Source: Mycolicibacterium llatzerense (lineage in GTDB: Bacteria; Actinomycetota; Actinomycetes; Mycobacteriales; Mycobacteriaceae). From it: a stretch of 64,000 nt of DNA. Below the pieces are notes generated by a model that saw only the letters and a program-made list of their open reading frames with translations, had not been told where the DNA came from and did no database searches. Positions 50,568-58,587 of the stretch are shown one piece after another; the stretch's first letter is position 1; every line of letters begins with the position of its first letter. The stretch lies in assembly GCF_000878195.1 (NCBI RefSeq), contig NZ_JXST01000004.1:124001-188000 (forward strand). Direction: 5' to 3'. The position numbers and the translations under genes were made by a program.

Positions 50568-51002
50568 TCAGGCGTTCTCCAACTCGGCGATCACGATCTT
50601 CTTCTGCCGCATCATCGTCTGGATCTGTTCGGGCCTGCCCAGCAGTTGATCCATGTTCGACGGGATGATCTGCCAGCTGATCCCGAAGCGGTCCTTGCAC
50701 CACCCGCATTGCTCGGACTCGGGTACGTGCGAGAGCTTGGACCAGTAGCGGTCGATCTCGTCCTGATCAGCGCATTCGACGACGAACGAGATGGATTCGT
50801 TGAAGGTGAACAGCGGTCCGCCGTCGAGGCAGACGAAATCGACGCCGTTCAAGCTGAATCGGCCGTTGAGCACTTTGCCCGCCATGCCGGCGAAGTGTTC
50901 GTCGAGGGCCTCGTCCGGGTATTCCTCCACCGAGTTGATCCGCGAATTCGGAAACACCTCGACGTAGTAGTCCATGGCCTCGCGGGTTATCTGCACTGCC
51001 AC
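50568..51002 (-). CDS. VOC/PhnB-family protein, N-terminally shortened
   Basis: 144 residues resembling 3-demethylubiquinone methyltransferase-like VOC proteins: EAMDYYVEVFPNSRI, VLNGRFSLNGVDFVCLDGGP, FNESISFVVECADQDEIDRYW, CGWCKDRFGISWQI. Family members normally begin with a strand like PFLWF ahead of EAM; here GTG 51002 gives only eight residues before EAM and an in-frame TAA stands three codons upstream. A different frame just upstream reads HQIFMCLNGRWQ, faintly like the missing strand. It is probably truncated or frameshifted, 92 bases from the recombinase genes. Confidence 0.62.
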   Translation of the reverse strand: MAVQITREAMDYYVEVFPNSRINSVEEYPDEALDEHFAGMAGKVLNGRFSLNGVDFVCLDGGPLFTFNESISFVVECADQDEIDRYWSKLSHVPESEQCGWCKDRFGISWQIIPSNMDQLLGRPEQIQTMMRQKKIVIAELENA

Positions 51003-51094
51003 CTGCCGTTAAGGCACATGAAGATTTGGTGGATTCTTGCCCCGTGGCGGTGAGGTATACGTAATGCCTTCGGTATGACAGTTACGTTCGGCTC

Positions 51095-52243
51095 GTGCCG
51101 AGCTATATGGCAGAGCGAGCGCTAGCCGAAGATGGAGCCCTGACGTCGTGGATCGTGGTCTCCGACGAATTTGAACTGCACGACGAGGCGACGGCGTACC
51201 TGTTGTCGTTGCGTGCGCGAGACTGTTCCTCGAATACCCTGCGCACGTACGCCGGACGCGTGGCCTTGTATCTGACCTATTGCGATGTCATGGGTATTTC
51301 CTGGGCCGCGCCGAGTTTCATTCAGTTGCATGTCTTCTTGAGGTGGCTGGTAGATACTCCGCTACCTGCCCGGGGACGGCGGCAGCCTCTGGCGGTGCGA
51401 CATCGATCGGAATCGACCGCCAACCAGGTCATGACCGTGGTCGGTGAATTCCTGCGCTTCGGCGTCCCCAATGGCTGGGTCACGACTGAGTGTGCGGCGA
51501 TGCTGTCCGACCGCAAATATTTGGCCCACTTGCCACCTGGCTTCGATCCTGGAGAAAGCGGGCAATATGGCACTGCCACGATGAAGACCATCAAGTTCCG
51601 CACGCGGTCTGCCGGCTACCGGTGGCTGAATGACGATCAGCTCGTGCAGCTGACGAGTCTGCCGATGCGGGCCAGGGATCGCTTCCTGGTCGCGTTGTTG
51701 TGCGATTCGGGCGTGCGGATCGGTGAAGCTCTCGGTCTGCACCGAGAGGACATGCATTTGTTGGCCAGCTCATCGGTGTTGGACTGTCCGCTCAAAGGCC
51801 CACACATTCATGTGCGGCGCCGTGTGAATTCCAATGGAGCGCTGGCAAAGTCGCGCTATCCGCGAACAATCCCCGTGGTTGAGGATGTGGTGGGGCTGTA
51901 CGCGGACTACGGGTTCGAGCGGGCAGGAGTGCGCCAGGCGAACGATAGTCCGTACGTCTTCGTCAACCTCTTCGGGTCGCACCTGGGTGCACCGATGACG
52001 TACGCAAACGTGCGACGGCTCTTCGCTTGGATTTCTGACCAGCTCGGCTTTCGTGTGCGCCCGCACATGTTGAGGCATACGGCCGCGACCAGGTGGATTC
52101 GCAACGGTGTGCCGCGTGATGTGGCACAAAGCCTGTTGGGTCACGTGTCCGCAGCTTCGATGGAGCCGTATGTCCATGCGAGCGACGCGGATAAACGGAG
52201 CGCGGTTGATCGATTGTCCGCATTACGCAGCAAGGAGACGTGA
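51095..52243 (+). CDS. tnpA: Tyrosine recombinase, TnpA-like
   Basis: 382 residues. N-terminal SAM-like core-binding domain (about 28-120, LRARDCSSNTLRTYAGRVALYL) and a catalytic domain with a complete set: Arg208 (DSGVRIGEAL), His324, Arg327 (PHMLRHTAATRW), His350 (LLGHVS) and nucleophile Tyr359 (EPYVH). Resembles Tn554 TnpA. It starts at GTG 51095, with no strong ribosome site. The stop overlaps tnpB by four bases, so the proteins are probably made in fixed ratio for one recombination complex. Confidence 0.87.
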   Translation: MPSYMAERALAEDGALTSWIVVSDEFELHDEATAYLLSLRARDCSSNTLRTYAGRVALYLTYCDVMGISWAAPSFIQLHVFLRWLVDTPLPARGRRQPLAVRHRSESTANQVMTVVGEFLRFGVPNGWVTTECAAMLSDRKYLAHLPPGFDPGESGQYGTATMKTIKFRTRSAGYRWLNDDQLVQLTSLPMRARDRFLVALLCDSGVRIGEALGLHREDMHLLASSSVLDCPLKGPHIHVRRRVNSNGALAKSRYPRTIPVVEDVVGLYADYGFERAGVRQANDSPYVFVNLFGSHLGAPMTYANVRRLFAWISDQLGFRVRPHMLRHTAATRWIRNGVPRDVAQSLLGHVSAASMEPYVHASDADKRSAVDRLSALRSKET

Positions 52244-54774
52244 CGATGGTCCACCCCGAACCGCACGAGACCGATTCGCCTGAACCACCGGTAGGTGAGC
52301 CTGATGTGTTGGCCCGTTGGGGCCGTTGGCTTGAGGCCAAGATCGAGCCTTCGTGGCGGCCAGGAGAGTGGGATCAGCAGCTTTGGCTGTTCACTGGCAA
52401 CTTGAACAATCCCCGGACGCGTGCGTATGCGTGCTTGGTACCGAACTGTCCGATCGTTGTGGTGTGCCCTGGGCGATTCTGCCATTCGTGCGCGAAGGCC
52501 TTCGGCAAGACCGAGTTGAACGAGGAACAGTTCATCGCGACCCATGTTCCTGGAACTGCCAAGCGTTTTGTGTATACCCAGCCGGGAATGTGTGTGGCGG
52601 GTGGGCGTAAAGGTAGGCCGTGTCAACGGCCGGAGAAAGCTCGCGGACTGTGCAAGAGTCATTACTTCCGCTGGTACAAGCTGGTCCGTAACGGGCGATT
52701 CAGCGACACCGACAGGGACCTACGGGTGTGGGCCGAGACGGAAGACGGGTTCGCAGCCCGGGAGGCTTGCATTGTGGGCGGCTGCGACCTCAGTCGCGAG
52801 GTCGAAGCTGGATTGTGCGCGTCGCACTACCAAAAGTGGTACAACGATTCTCCAAAGAACCGGCGCGATATCGAAGAGTGGGCTCAGTGGCAGGCGCCCG
52901 CCATGACCGGTGCACAGTTCTCGTTAGCTCCATTGCAGCCCGTTGTGCGTCTTGAACTGCTGTACGGAATCCAGGTACGCGATGTACTCGGAGCCAATGT
53001 GTGTCCAATGATGCTGCGATCGGTCGTGAATCACTTGGCGGAGTATCGGAGTCTGGCGCTGCTGCGTGAGGGCCAGTTCGATTCGATGACACTGCGGAGT
53101 CGGAATGGTCGATTCATGATCGGCAACGTCATCCGCGATCTGCACCGCGAGTTGGACGTGTTCAACGGTGTAGACCCGACCAGTAAGACGGTGTGGGACA
53201 TGCGCGCGGTCGCGATGCACCAAGGTCACGCGGCAGTCATTAGCGGTGGCGGCCGGGTCCGGCGCCGAGGCTTGATTGATTTTCGGGTGGTGACCCAGCC
53301 GTGGCTGCGGGACCTGCTTATGGAGTGGGCACGTACAACGAAGCCGACGCCGCCTCAGCTCAGCACGATGGTTTTTGCGGCCCGGGTTGGATCCAACGCA
53401 CTTGCCAAACAGGCCGGAGGTGGTTGTGATGCCTCGACGCTAACGTTCGCTGATATGACGGCCATCGCTGATGGGTTCCGCGTTCTCATGAAGGAGGACG
53501 GCGAGCCGTATGGAGAGAAGCAGCGGGCTACAGTGTCGTTTCAGTTCTTCAAGCTGATCGATTTCGGCCGCAAAGCTGGCTTGCTCGACCAGGTCCCCGG
53601 GGAATTCGCCCGGCACGAGTCACACCGGATCGCCACAGTTCGCTTTCAAGACGAGGAGGACGGAAAGGCGTTGCCCGAAGCGGTGATTCGGCAACTCGAC
53701 GAAAACCTCGGGTCGCTCGGTGCTGGTGTTCCCTACGGGGGTCTGCCCACGCCGACGGTGTCTCGGATGTTTCAAACGATCTACTGCCTGTTGCGTGATA
53801 CAGGCAGGCGGCCATTGGAGATCGCAGCGCTCGACATTGATTGCCTGGAACGGGTCGGCAGCGACTACAACCTCATCTGGGACAACTTCAAAGCCAAGAG
53901 AATGCGCCGCAGGCTGCCGATCGACCTACAGACCTCCCGCACCGTCGAAGAATGGCAGCAGGAGCGCCGCGGACTGCGCGGGATTAGCCACAGCCCCGAC
54001 AAGTTGTTTCCTGCTGCTGGCTCGATCTCCACAACCCCGCACATCCCGACTGGCTCCATCGCGAACGTCCTCAGAGACTGGGTGACCTCGCTGGCGCGCA
54101 TCGACTCGGATGTGATCGGTGAGGATGGTGTCCCCGAGCCGTTTGACCGTTCGAAAATCTACCCGTACGTCTTTCGCCATTCCTATGCCCAGCGGCACGC
54201 CGATGCCGGTACTCCGATCGACGTCCTCAAAGAACTGATGGACCATCGCGAAGCCAGCACCACCATGCGCTACTACTCCGTCACCTTGGAGCGTAAACGC
54301 AAAGCGGTGTCGACGGTGCGCGGGCAAGTCATCGACCGGTTCGGTGCACCGGCACCCATGACTTCGAATGCCGCCTACGAACGGCGTTCTGTAGCAGTTC
54401 CTTTCGGTGGATGCGTAGAGCCGTCGAATGTAAAGGCCGGCGGCCACGCCTGCCCCATCCGGTTTCAGTGCGCAGGCTGCGGCTTCTATCGGCCCGACCC
54501 GTCATTTTTGCCGGCGATTGAGCAGCACATCCACGCGCTCAAAGCCGACCGCGAAGCCGCGCTGGCGATGGACACTGACGCGTGGGTGGTACGGAACCTG
54601 GGCGATCAGGCCGATGCCTTCAAGACCATCAGTGAGACCATGCGATCCATGCTCGAACGGCTTCCCGACGATGAACGCCACGAAATCGAAGAAGCCAGCC
54701 GTGTCTTACGCAAATCGCGTGCGGGTCGAGCTCCACTCCCCTTCCCGACAATCGGCAGACCTGCACAGCCATGA
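52240..54774 (+). CDS. tnpB: Large tyrosine recombinase, TnpB-like, with zinc-knuckle repeats
   Basis: 844 residues. The N-terminal 200 hold three similar cysteine modules: C65-x4-C70-x10-C81-x2-C84, C118-x9-C128-x9-C138-x2-H141 and C177-x4-C182-x10-C193-x2-H196, the last two ending in LCxSHY-like strings. Catalytic domain: Arg524 (DTGRRPLEI), Arg646 (YVFRHSY), His669 and Tyr678 (MDHREASTTMRYY). The usual first His of the HxxR box is Tyr643. A C-terminal cysteine patch (CPIRFQCAGCGFYRPDP) is typical of the TnpB group. Confidence 0.85.
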   Translation: MTMVHPEPHETDSPEPPVGEPDVLARWGRWLEAKIEPSWRPGEWDQQLWLFTGNLNNPRTRAYACLVPNCPIVVVCPGRFCHSCAKAFGKTELNEEQFIATHVPGTAKRFVYTQPGMCVAGGRKGRPCQRPEKARGLCKSHYFRWYKLVRNGRFSDTDRDLRVWAETEDGFAAREACIVGGCDLSREVEAGLCASHYQKWYNDSPKNRRDIEEWAQWQAPAMTGAQFSLAPLQPVVRLELLYGIQVRDVLGANVCPMMLRSVVNHLAEYRSLALLREGQFDSMTLRSRNGRFMIGNVIRDLHRELDVFNGVDPTSKTVWDMRAVAMHQGHAAVISGGGRVRRRGLIDFRVVTQPWLRDLLMEWARTTKPTPPQLSTMVFAARVGSNALAKQAGGGCDASTLTFADMTAIADGFRVLMKEDGEPYGEKQRATVSFQFFKLIDFGRKAGLLDQVPGEFARHESHRIATVRFQDEEDGKALPEAVIRQLDENLGSLGAGVPYGGLPTPTVSRMFQTIYCLLRDTGRRPLEIAALDIDCLERVGSDYNLIWDNFKAKRMRRRLPIDLQTSRTVEEWQQERRGLRGISHSPDKLFPAAGSISTTPHIPTGSIANVLRDWVTSLARIDSDVIGEDGVPEPFDRSKIYPYVFRHSYAQRHADAGTPIDVLKELMDHREASTTMRYYSVTLERKRKAVSTVRGQVIDRFGAPAPMTSNAAYERRSVAVPFGGCVEPSNVKAGGHACPIRFQCAGCGFYRPDPSFLPAIEQHIHALKADREAALAMDTDAWVVRNLGDQADAFKTISETMRSMLERLPDDERHEIEEASRVLRKSRAGRAPLPFPTIGRPAQP

Positions 54775-55331
54775 GCACCCCACGCACGCCTGCCGAGGTT
54801 CTCGCCGAGTCACGACGCCGCGACAGTGAGGCCAAGCGCACCAAAGTGATTGAGGCCATTGATCATCTGGTCGGCAACGGCGAGACCGTCACCTTCGCTG
54901 CCGTCGCACGAGCCGCTCAAGTATCGACATGGCTCGTCTACGCCCCGGGAATGAGAGAACGTATCGACGCTGCCCGTGCCCGGCAGGCCCAACGCGAGCA
55001 ACGACACCGCTCGGACGCGGCCGCCACGTCCGTGACGAATCTCCGCACCGACATCGAGCTGCTGCGTCAGGAGAATGGCGCGCTGCGCCGGGAACGCGAC
55101 AAGCTCAAGAACGCCCTTCGTCGTCAATTCGGTCAGCAGATCGACTACGCTGCCGTCGCTGACGTGGCGTCGCGTGTGCAGGAACTCAGTGCCCGGAACC
55201 AAGAACTCATCACTGCTAACGAACGCCTAACCCAGGACAACACGGACCTGTTATCTCGACTCACTGAGACCGAAGATGACCTCGCGGCGGCCCGCGCGAG
55301 CCTCCGCAAGATGATCCGGTCGGAAAACTAG
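54771..55331 (+). CDS. tnpC: Transposition accessory protein, TnpC-like (DUF6262)
   Basis: 186 residues. An N-terminal helix-turn-helix-like segment (VTFAAVARAAQVSTWLVYAPGMRERI, residues 39-64) is followed by a long coiled coil (about 85-183, LRTDIELLRQENGALRRERDKL). This is the layout of the third gene in Tn554-class elements, which affects efficiency or orientation of insertion. It overlaps tnpB by four bases. Confidence 0.8.
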   Translation: MSTPRTPAEVLAESRRRDSEAKRTKVIEAIDHLVGNGETVTFAAVARAAQVSTWLVYAPGMRERIDAARARQAQREQRHRSDAAATSVTNLRTDIELLRQENGALRRERDKLKNALRRQFGQQIDYAAVADVASRVQELSARNQELITANERLTQDNTDLLSRLTETEDDLAAARASLRKMIRSEN

Positions 55332-55481
55332 CGGATTTCCTGACTGCAGCAGTCCGGTTTGTCGGGGCCGGATGCACCTCGCGGCAGCGCCGTGGACCCA
55401 GGCGACGTGTGCGTCTCATACTGGTGTCATGTCGTTGGAATCGCGGGGAGCAGAAGGCGATCGAGCGTGCGAGCGTTGGCG

Positions 55482-56060
55482 ATGACGGACAAGCACATCC
55501 CTGAACTGACCGATCAGCAGTGGGCCCGCATATGGGCAGCTGGGTCGGATATCAGCGAAATGTCCGCGCGGCTGCGTGCCGGCACCGCAACACCCGACGA
55601 TTTGGCGGGTGCACTCAGACACCTGCTATCGACCGACGACAACCGGGACGCACTGCACATTCCTCCGGATGCGGGTGTGCATGGGGAGTGCTTGAAACGG
55701 ATTCTGCGCCGGATCCCCGACGGTTGGGGTCGGTGGTTTCGGCACGACGCAGGCTGGTACTCGATCAGCATCGCCTGCGATCGACAGTTGGCGGCCCTCG
55801 ACGGCGATTACGTGGTCTACCAAGTCAAGGAGAAATTCGGAACCCTGCGCTATTGCTGCGAGCCCAGCGCTCAGCGGCGTACCGAACTGTGGGAGCGTTT
55901 CACCGCCATTACCGATGCGGCCGAACGCGAATCGGCCATCACCTGTGAGCGGTGCGGACATCCCGGTGGCCCGCACCGACTGCCGTACTGGGTGAAAACG
56001 CTATGCGCCGTGTGCGCAGCGGATCTCGGGTACGTACCCGAGTCGGTCCCCGCGCGGTAG
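55482..56060 (+). CDS. Uncharacterised protein with C-terminal zinc ribbon (QVKEKFG family)
   Basis: 192 residues. An alpha-helical N-terminus precedes a core RRIPDGWGRWFRHDAGWYSI, then VYQVKEKFGTLRYCC and a C-terminal zinc ribbon C-x2-C...C-x2-C (CERCGHPGG, LCAVCA). Versions of the VKEKFG-LR core with a following CxxC pair recur in many bacteria, often in islands and phages, without known function (from memory). GTG 55467 and the longer frame to 55359 are alternative starts. It lies 150 bases after tnpC and may be transposon cargo. Confidence 0.65.
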   Translation: MTDKHIPELTDQQWARIWAAGSDISEMSARLRAGTATPDDLAGALRHLLSTDDNRDALHIPPDAGVHGECLKRILRRIPDGWGRWFRHDAGWYSISIACDRQLAALDGDYVVYQVKEKFGTLRYCCEPSAQRRTELWERFTAITDAAERESAITCERCGHPGGPHRLPYWVKTLCAVCAADLGYVPESVPAR

Positions 56061-56128
56061 TCGTTGGAGTTTGAGCAGCCACAGTAGGCGTCATCGGCGC
56101 CCTACTTCGACGAACAGTCGTTGGAGTT
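56059..56128. repeat. Pair of 13-bp direct repeats after the zinc-ribbon gene
   Basis: AGTCGTTGGAGTT occurs at 56059-56071 and again at 56116-56128, 57 bases apart, the first copy overlapping the zinc-ribbon gene stop codon. A shorter GTCGTTGGAAT variant occurs near 55431. They fall where an element's right side might be, so they could be recombinase or end-binding sites. Confidence 0.55.
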
Positions 56129-56321
56129 ACGGAAAGCGCTGTGTAACGGTCGATTTCATCGTCAATTACGGTGGACACTCGTCGCAGATGTACTCATATA
56201 GCGGTAGCGCGACCTGCCGGCGCTCGGCCAGGGCCCCGGTGCCATTCTGCGGTTCTTTGTCGTTTGTTGGGCGAGCGGGAATAGGCTGATCTTCGATCTG
56301 TTTCTTCCGGTGAATAGTGGG

Positions 56322-57833
56322 CTAATCAGCGGCGCGCAGGGGTGGTCGTTTCGACGGTGGGCTGGTCCGCGCGTTTTTCGCGATCGGGAGTCGATTGCGG
56401 GAAATGCTCTGGCCCAACGGTGTTAGTGCTCTTCTTCCAAGCGCAAAAGACGGGACTGTCCCGTCTAGCGGTCGACCCGGGCGTTGCTCGGCACTGACGG
56501 CAATGAGGCGATCGGTCGGGTTGGCTGTGGTGTCCAGGTCGATACCACGGCGCCAGAGCTTGGTCGTGTAGATGGTGTGCCGGCCGAGTAGGCGGGCGGT
56601 GCCGGCTGCCATGGCAACTGCGGTCATCAGCGGCAGGATGATGGCGTACTGGCCGGTGAGTTCGAACAAGGTGACCACTGCGGTGATGGGTGCGCCGGTG
56701 GCGCCGCCGAGGAGGGCACCCATGCCGATCAGGCCGCAGGCGCCGGTTGCGATGGCCAGGCTGGGATAGAGATGGTGTGCTGCTACCCCGAAGGCGCTGC
56801 CGGCCATCGCCCCGATGAAGAGGGTGGGTGCAAACACCCCGCCTGAGCCGCCGATGCCGATGGTGAGGCTGGTGGCGAAGATTTTGCCGACCATGAGCAG
56901 AAGGAGCATCGCTACCGCGTAGCGGCCGCCGATGGCGTTTTGCAGGACCGGATAACCCACGCCATACATCTGCGGCAGTGCGATCAGTAAGGCGCCCAGG
57001 GCAATTCCGCCGACGGCCGGGCGGGCCCACTGTGGTCCCCGCCAGAGCCAATCGCAGGCGTCCTCGACCCAGTACAAGACTCGCGAGAACACCGTTCCAA
57101 CGACGCCCGCGCCCACTCCGAGCGCGGCATACAGCACGTATTCGACTGGTCGGTGCACGGTGAATCCGGGTAGGGACAGGAACGGGTGATCGCCCATCAG
57201 TGTGCGCCCCACGACGGCGGCGGCCACGCTCGACAACACCACGACACCGGCTGACTCGGCAGCGAAATCGCGCAGGATCAATTCGAGGGCGAAGAACACC
57301 CCGGCCAATGGAGCGTTAAAGGTAGCCGAGATACCGCCGGCCGCTCCGCATGCGACGAGCAGACAAGTCCGATCAGTATCTAGGCGCAGCCATTGCCCCA
57401 GTGCCGAGCCGGTGGCCGAGCCGATTTGTACGATCGGCCCTTCACGTCCGACTGATCCGCCGCCACCGATGCACAGCGCCGACGCCAGCGCCTTGACGAC
57501 CGTTACCTGTGGTTTGATCCGTCCCTTGTTACGGGCTACGGCGAACATCACTTCGGGCACACCATGGCCGCGCGCCTCGGGCGCAAAATGGTGCACAAGC
57601 GGGCCGTAGACCGCACCAGCGATCACGGGAGCGCCCAGAAGAAACCACCAACCCAGCGCGGGCCAGTGCGCGCTGGGGACGCGACCCAACGCCGAGTAGT
57701 CGGCGTACCCGGTGAACATCCGAGTGAAACATTCAACCAGCCAACGGAACGCGACTGCACCGAGTCCGGTGAGCACACCAACCATCACCGCCAACGGAAC
57801 TAGCATCACCCTGCTATGCAGAGCGCCATGCAT
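56322..57833 (-). CDS. ClC-family chloride channel/transporter
   Basis: 503 residues with the ClC helix pattern. Selectivity motifs: EARGHGVPEV (first Pro-containing loop, GHGVP in place of GSGIP), GSVGREGPIVQIG with the gating Glu, and GIGGSGGVFAPTLF; C-terminal Tyr is in ELTGQYAIILP region. No CBS domains. ATG 57833 is chosen; in-frame GTG 57890 and TTG 57905 are possible, but the latter lies in an operator-like palindrome. It moves Cl- (or F-) across the membrane, fitting an osmotic or acid role beside ectoine genes. Confidence 0.85.
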   Translation of the reverse strand: MHGALHSRVMLVPLAVMVGVLTGLGAVAFRWLVECFTRMFTGYADYSALGRVPSAHWPALGWWFLLGAPVIAGAVYGPLVHHFAPEARGHGVPEVMFAVARNKGRIKPQVTVVKALASALCIGGGGSVGREGPIVQIGSATGSALGQWLRLDTDRTCLLVACGAAGGISATFNAPLAGVFFALELILRDFAAESAGVVVLSSVAAAVVGRTLMGDHPFLSLPGFTVHRPVEYVLYAALGVGAGVVGTVFSRVLYWVEDACDWLWRGPQWARPAVGGIALGALLIALPQMYGVGYPVLQNAIGGRYAVAMLLLLMVGKIFATSLTIGIGGSGGVFAPTLFIGAMAGSAFGVAAHHLYPSLAIATGACGLIGMGALLGGATGAPITAVVTLFELTGQYAIILPLMTAVAMAAGTARLLGRHTIYTTKLWRRGIDLDTTANPTDRLIAVSAEQRPGRPLDGTVPSFALGRRALTPLGQSISRNRLPIAKNARTSPPSKRPPLRAAD

Positions 57834-57892
57834 GCGCCCAGGTCTGGGAGCAGTGATGGCACGCCACCAACCGATGCTGCGTCTAATCACTA

Positions 57893-57905
57893 TTGCAGTA
57901 TGCAA
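57893..57905. promoter_or_regulatory. TTGCA-N3-TGCAA palindrome, ClC/MarR intergenic
   Basis: Perfect 5-3-5 inverted repeat in the gap between divergent clc and marR genes, within a larger near-palindrome (57889-57912) whose outer parts contain ACTA and TAGT. A likely operator for the adjacent MarR protein. Confidence 0.5.
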
Positions 57906-58110
57906 CAGTAGTGCTGTCTAGGATAATCGGCCCTCCGAATAGGCGGCGACGATATTCCCCGGTCGCAGGTGCAGCTGCACAAGGGGCGATCAGACCGAGT
58001 CGGCCCGCTAGGCGGTGGACGCGAGCGGTCGGCGTGCGACGTGGTTGCGGTGTGGGTCTGGTCGGGTATCTGGCGCGGCGCAGACTAAAGTTGACTAGGA
58101 GGAGGTTCCG

Positions 58111-58587
58111 GTGAACGCGCAGACCAAGACAACATCCGCCCAATCGGTCGATGCCATTACCGATGCGTTGATCACTGCGTCCCGGCTGTTGGTCAGCATC
58201 TCGGCACGATCGATCGCCGAGGTGGACGACACAATCACCATTCCCCAATTTCGGGTGCTGGTGATTCTGTCCTCGAGGGGCACGACGAACTTGGCGACCC
58301 TGGCAGGGCTGCTCGACGTCCAGCCCTCAACGATCGGCCGGATGGCGGAACGTCTCGTTGCGGCCGGTCTGATAGACCGTCGCCCGCATCCCAATTCGCG
58401 ACGCGAACTGGTGGTCGAGCTGACCGCGCGTGGCCGCAAGGTCGTGCGCACGGTGACCGCTCGCCGACGGGCCGAGATCGTGCGGGTCGTGGAGGCGATG
58501 CCGGTGCGGCAGCGTGAAGGCATGGTCGGGGCACTCACCGCCTTCACCGAGGCGGGTGGAGAGCCTCCGGCTGAGATCGACTTCTAG
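58111..58587 (+). CDS. MarR-family transcriptional regulator
   Basis: 158 residues. Dimerisation helices flank a winged helix (NLATLAGLLDVQPSTIGRMAERLVAAGLIDRRPHP, then RRELVVELTARG). GTG 58111 is preceded by a strong AGGAGGAGG. Divergent from the ClC gene, with a TTGCA palindrome between, suggesting it controls the channel. It could also act on the ectoine operon downstream. Confidence 0.85.
   Translation: MNAQTKTTSAQSVDAITDALITASRLLVSISARSIAEVDDTITIPQFRVLVILSSRGTTNLATLAGLLDVQPSTIGRMAERLVAAGLIDRRPHPNSRRELVVELTARGRKVVRTVTARRRAEIVRVVEAMPVRQREGMVGALTAFTEAGGEPPAEIDF

Larger units (their letters stand above)
51095..55331 (+). mobile_element. Tn554-type transposition module (tnpA-tnpB-tnpC)
   Basis: Three same-strand genes with 4-base ATGA overlaps: a 382-residue and an 844-residue tyrosine recombinase, then a 186-residue HTH/coiled-coil protein. 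This order and size pattern is that of Tn554-class elements, which insert site-specifically and lack terminal inverted repeats, so ends cannot be set from sequence alone. The region is visibly less GC-rich than its surroundings by eye. Cargo could extend into the genes after 55331. Confidence 0.8.

Noticed and set aside
50473..51094. tRNA or other classic attachment site at the left side of the recombinase module
   Set aside because: No cloverleaf-like sequence was found; Tn554-class elements do not need tRNA sites or terminal inverted repeats.
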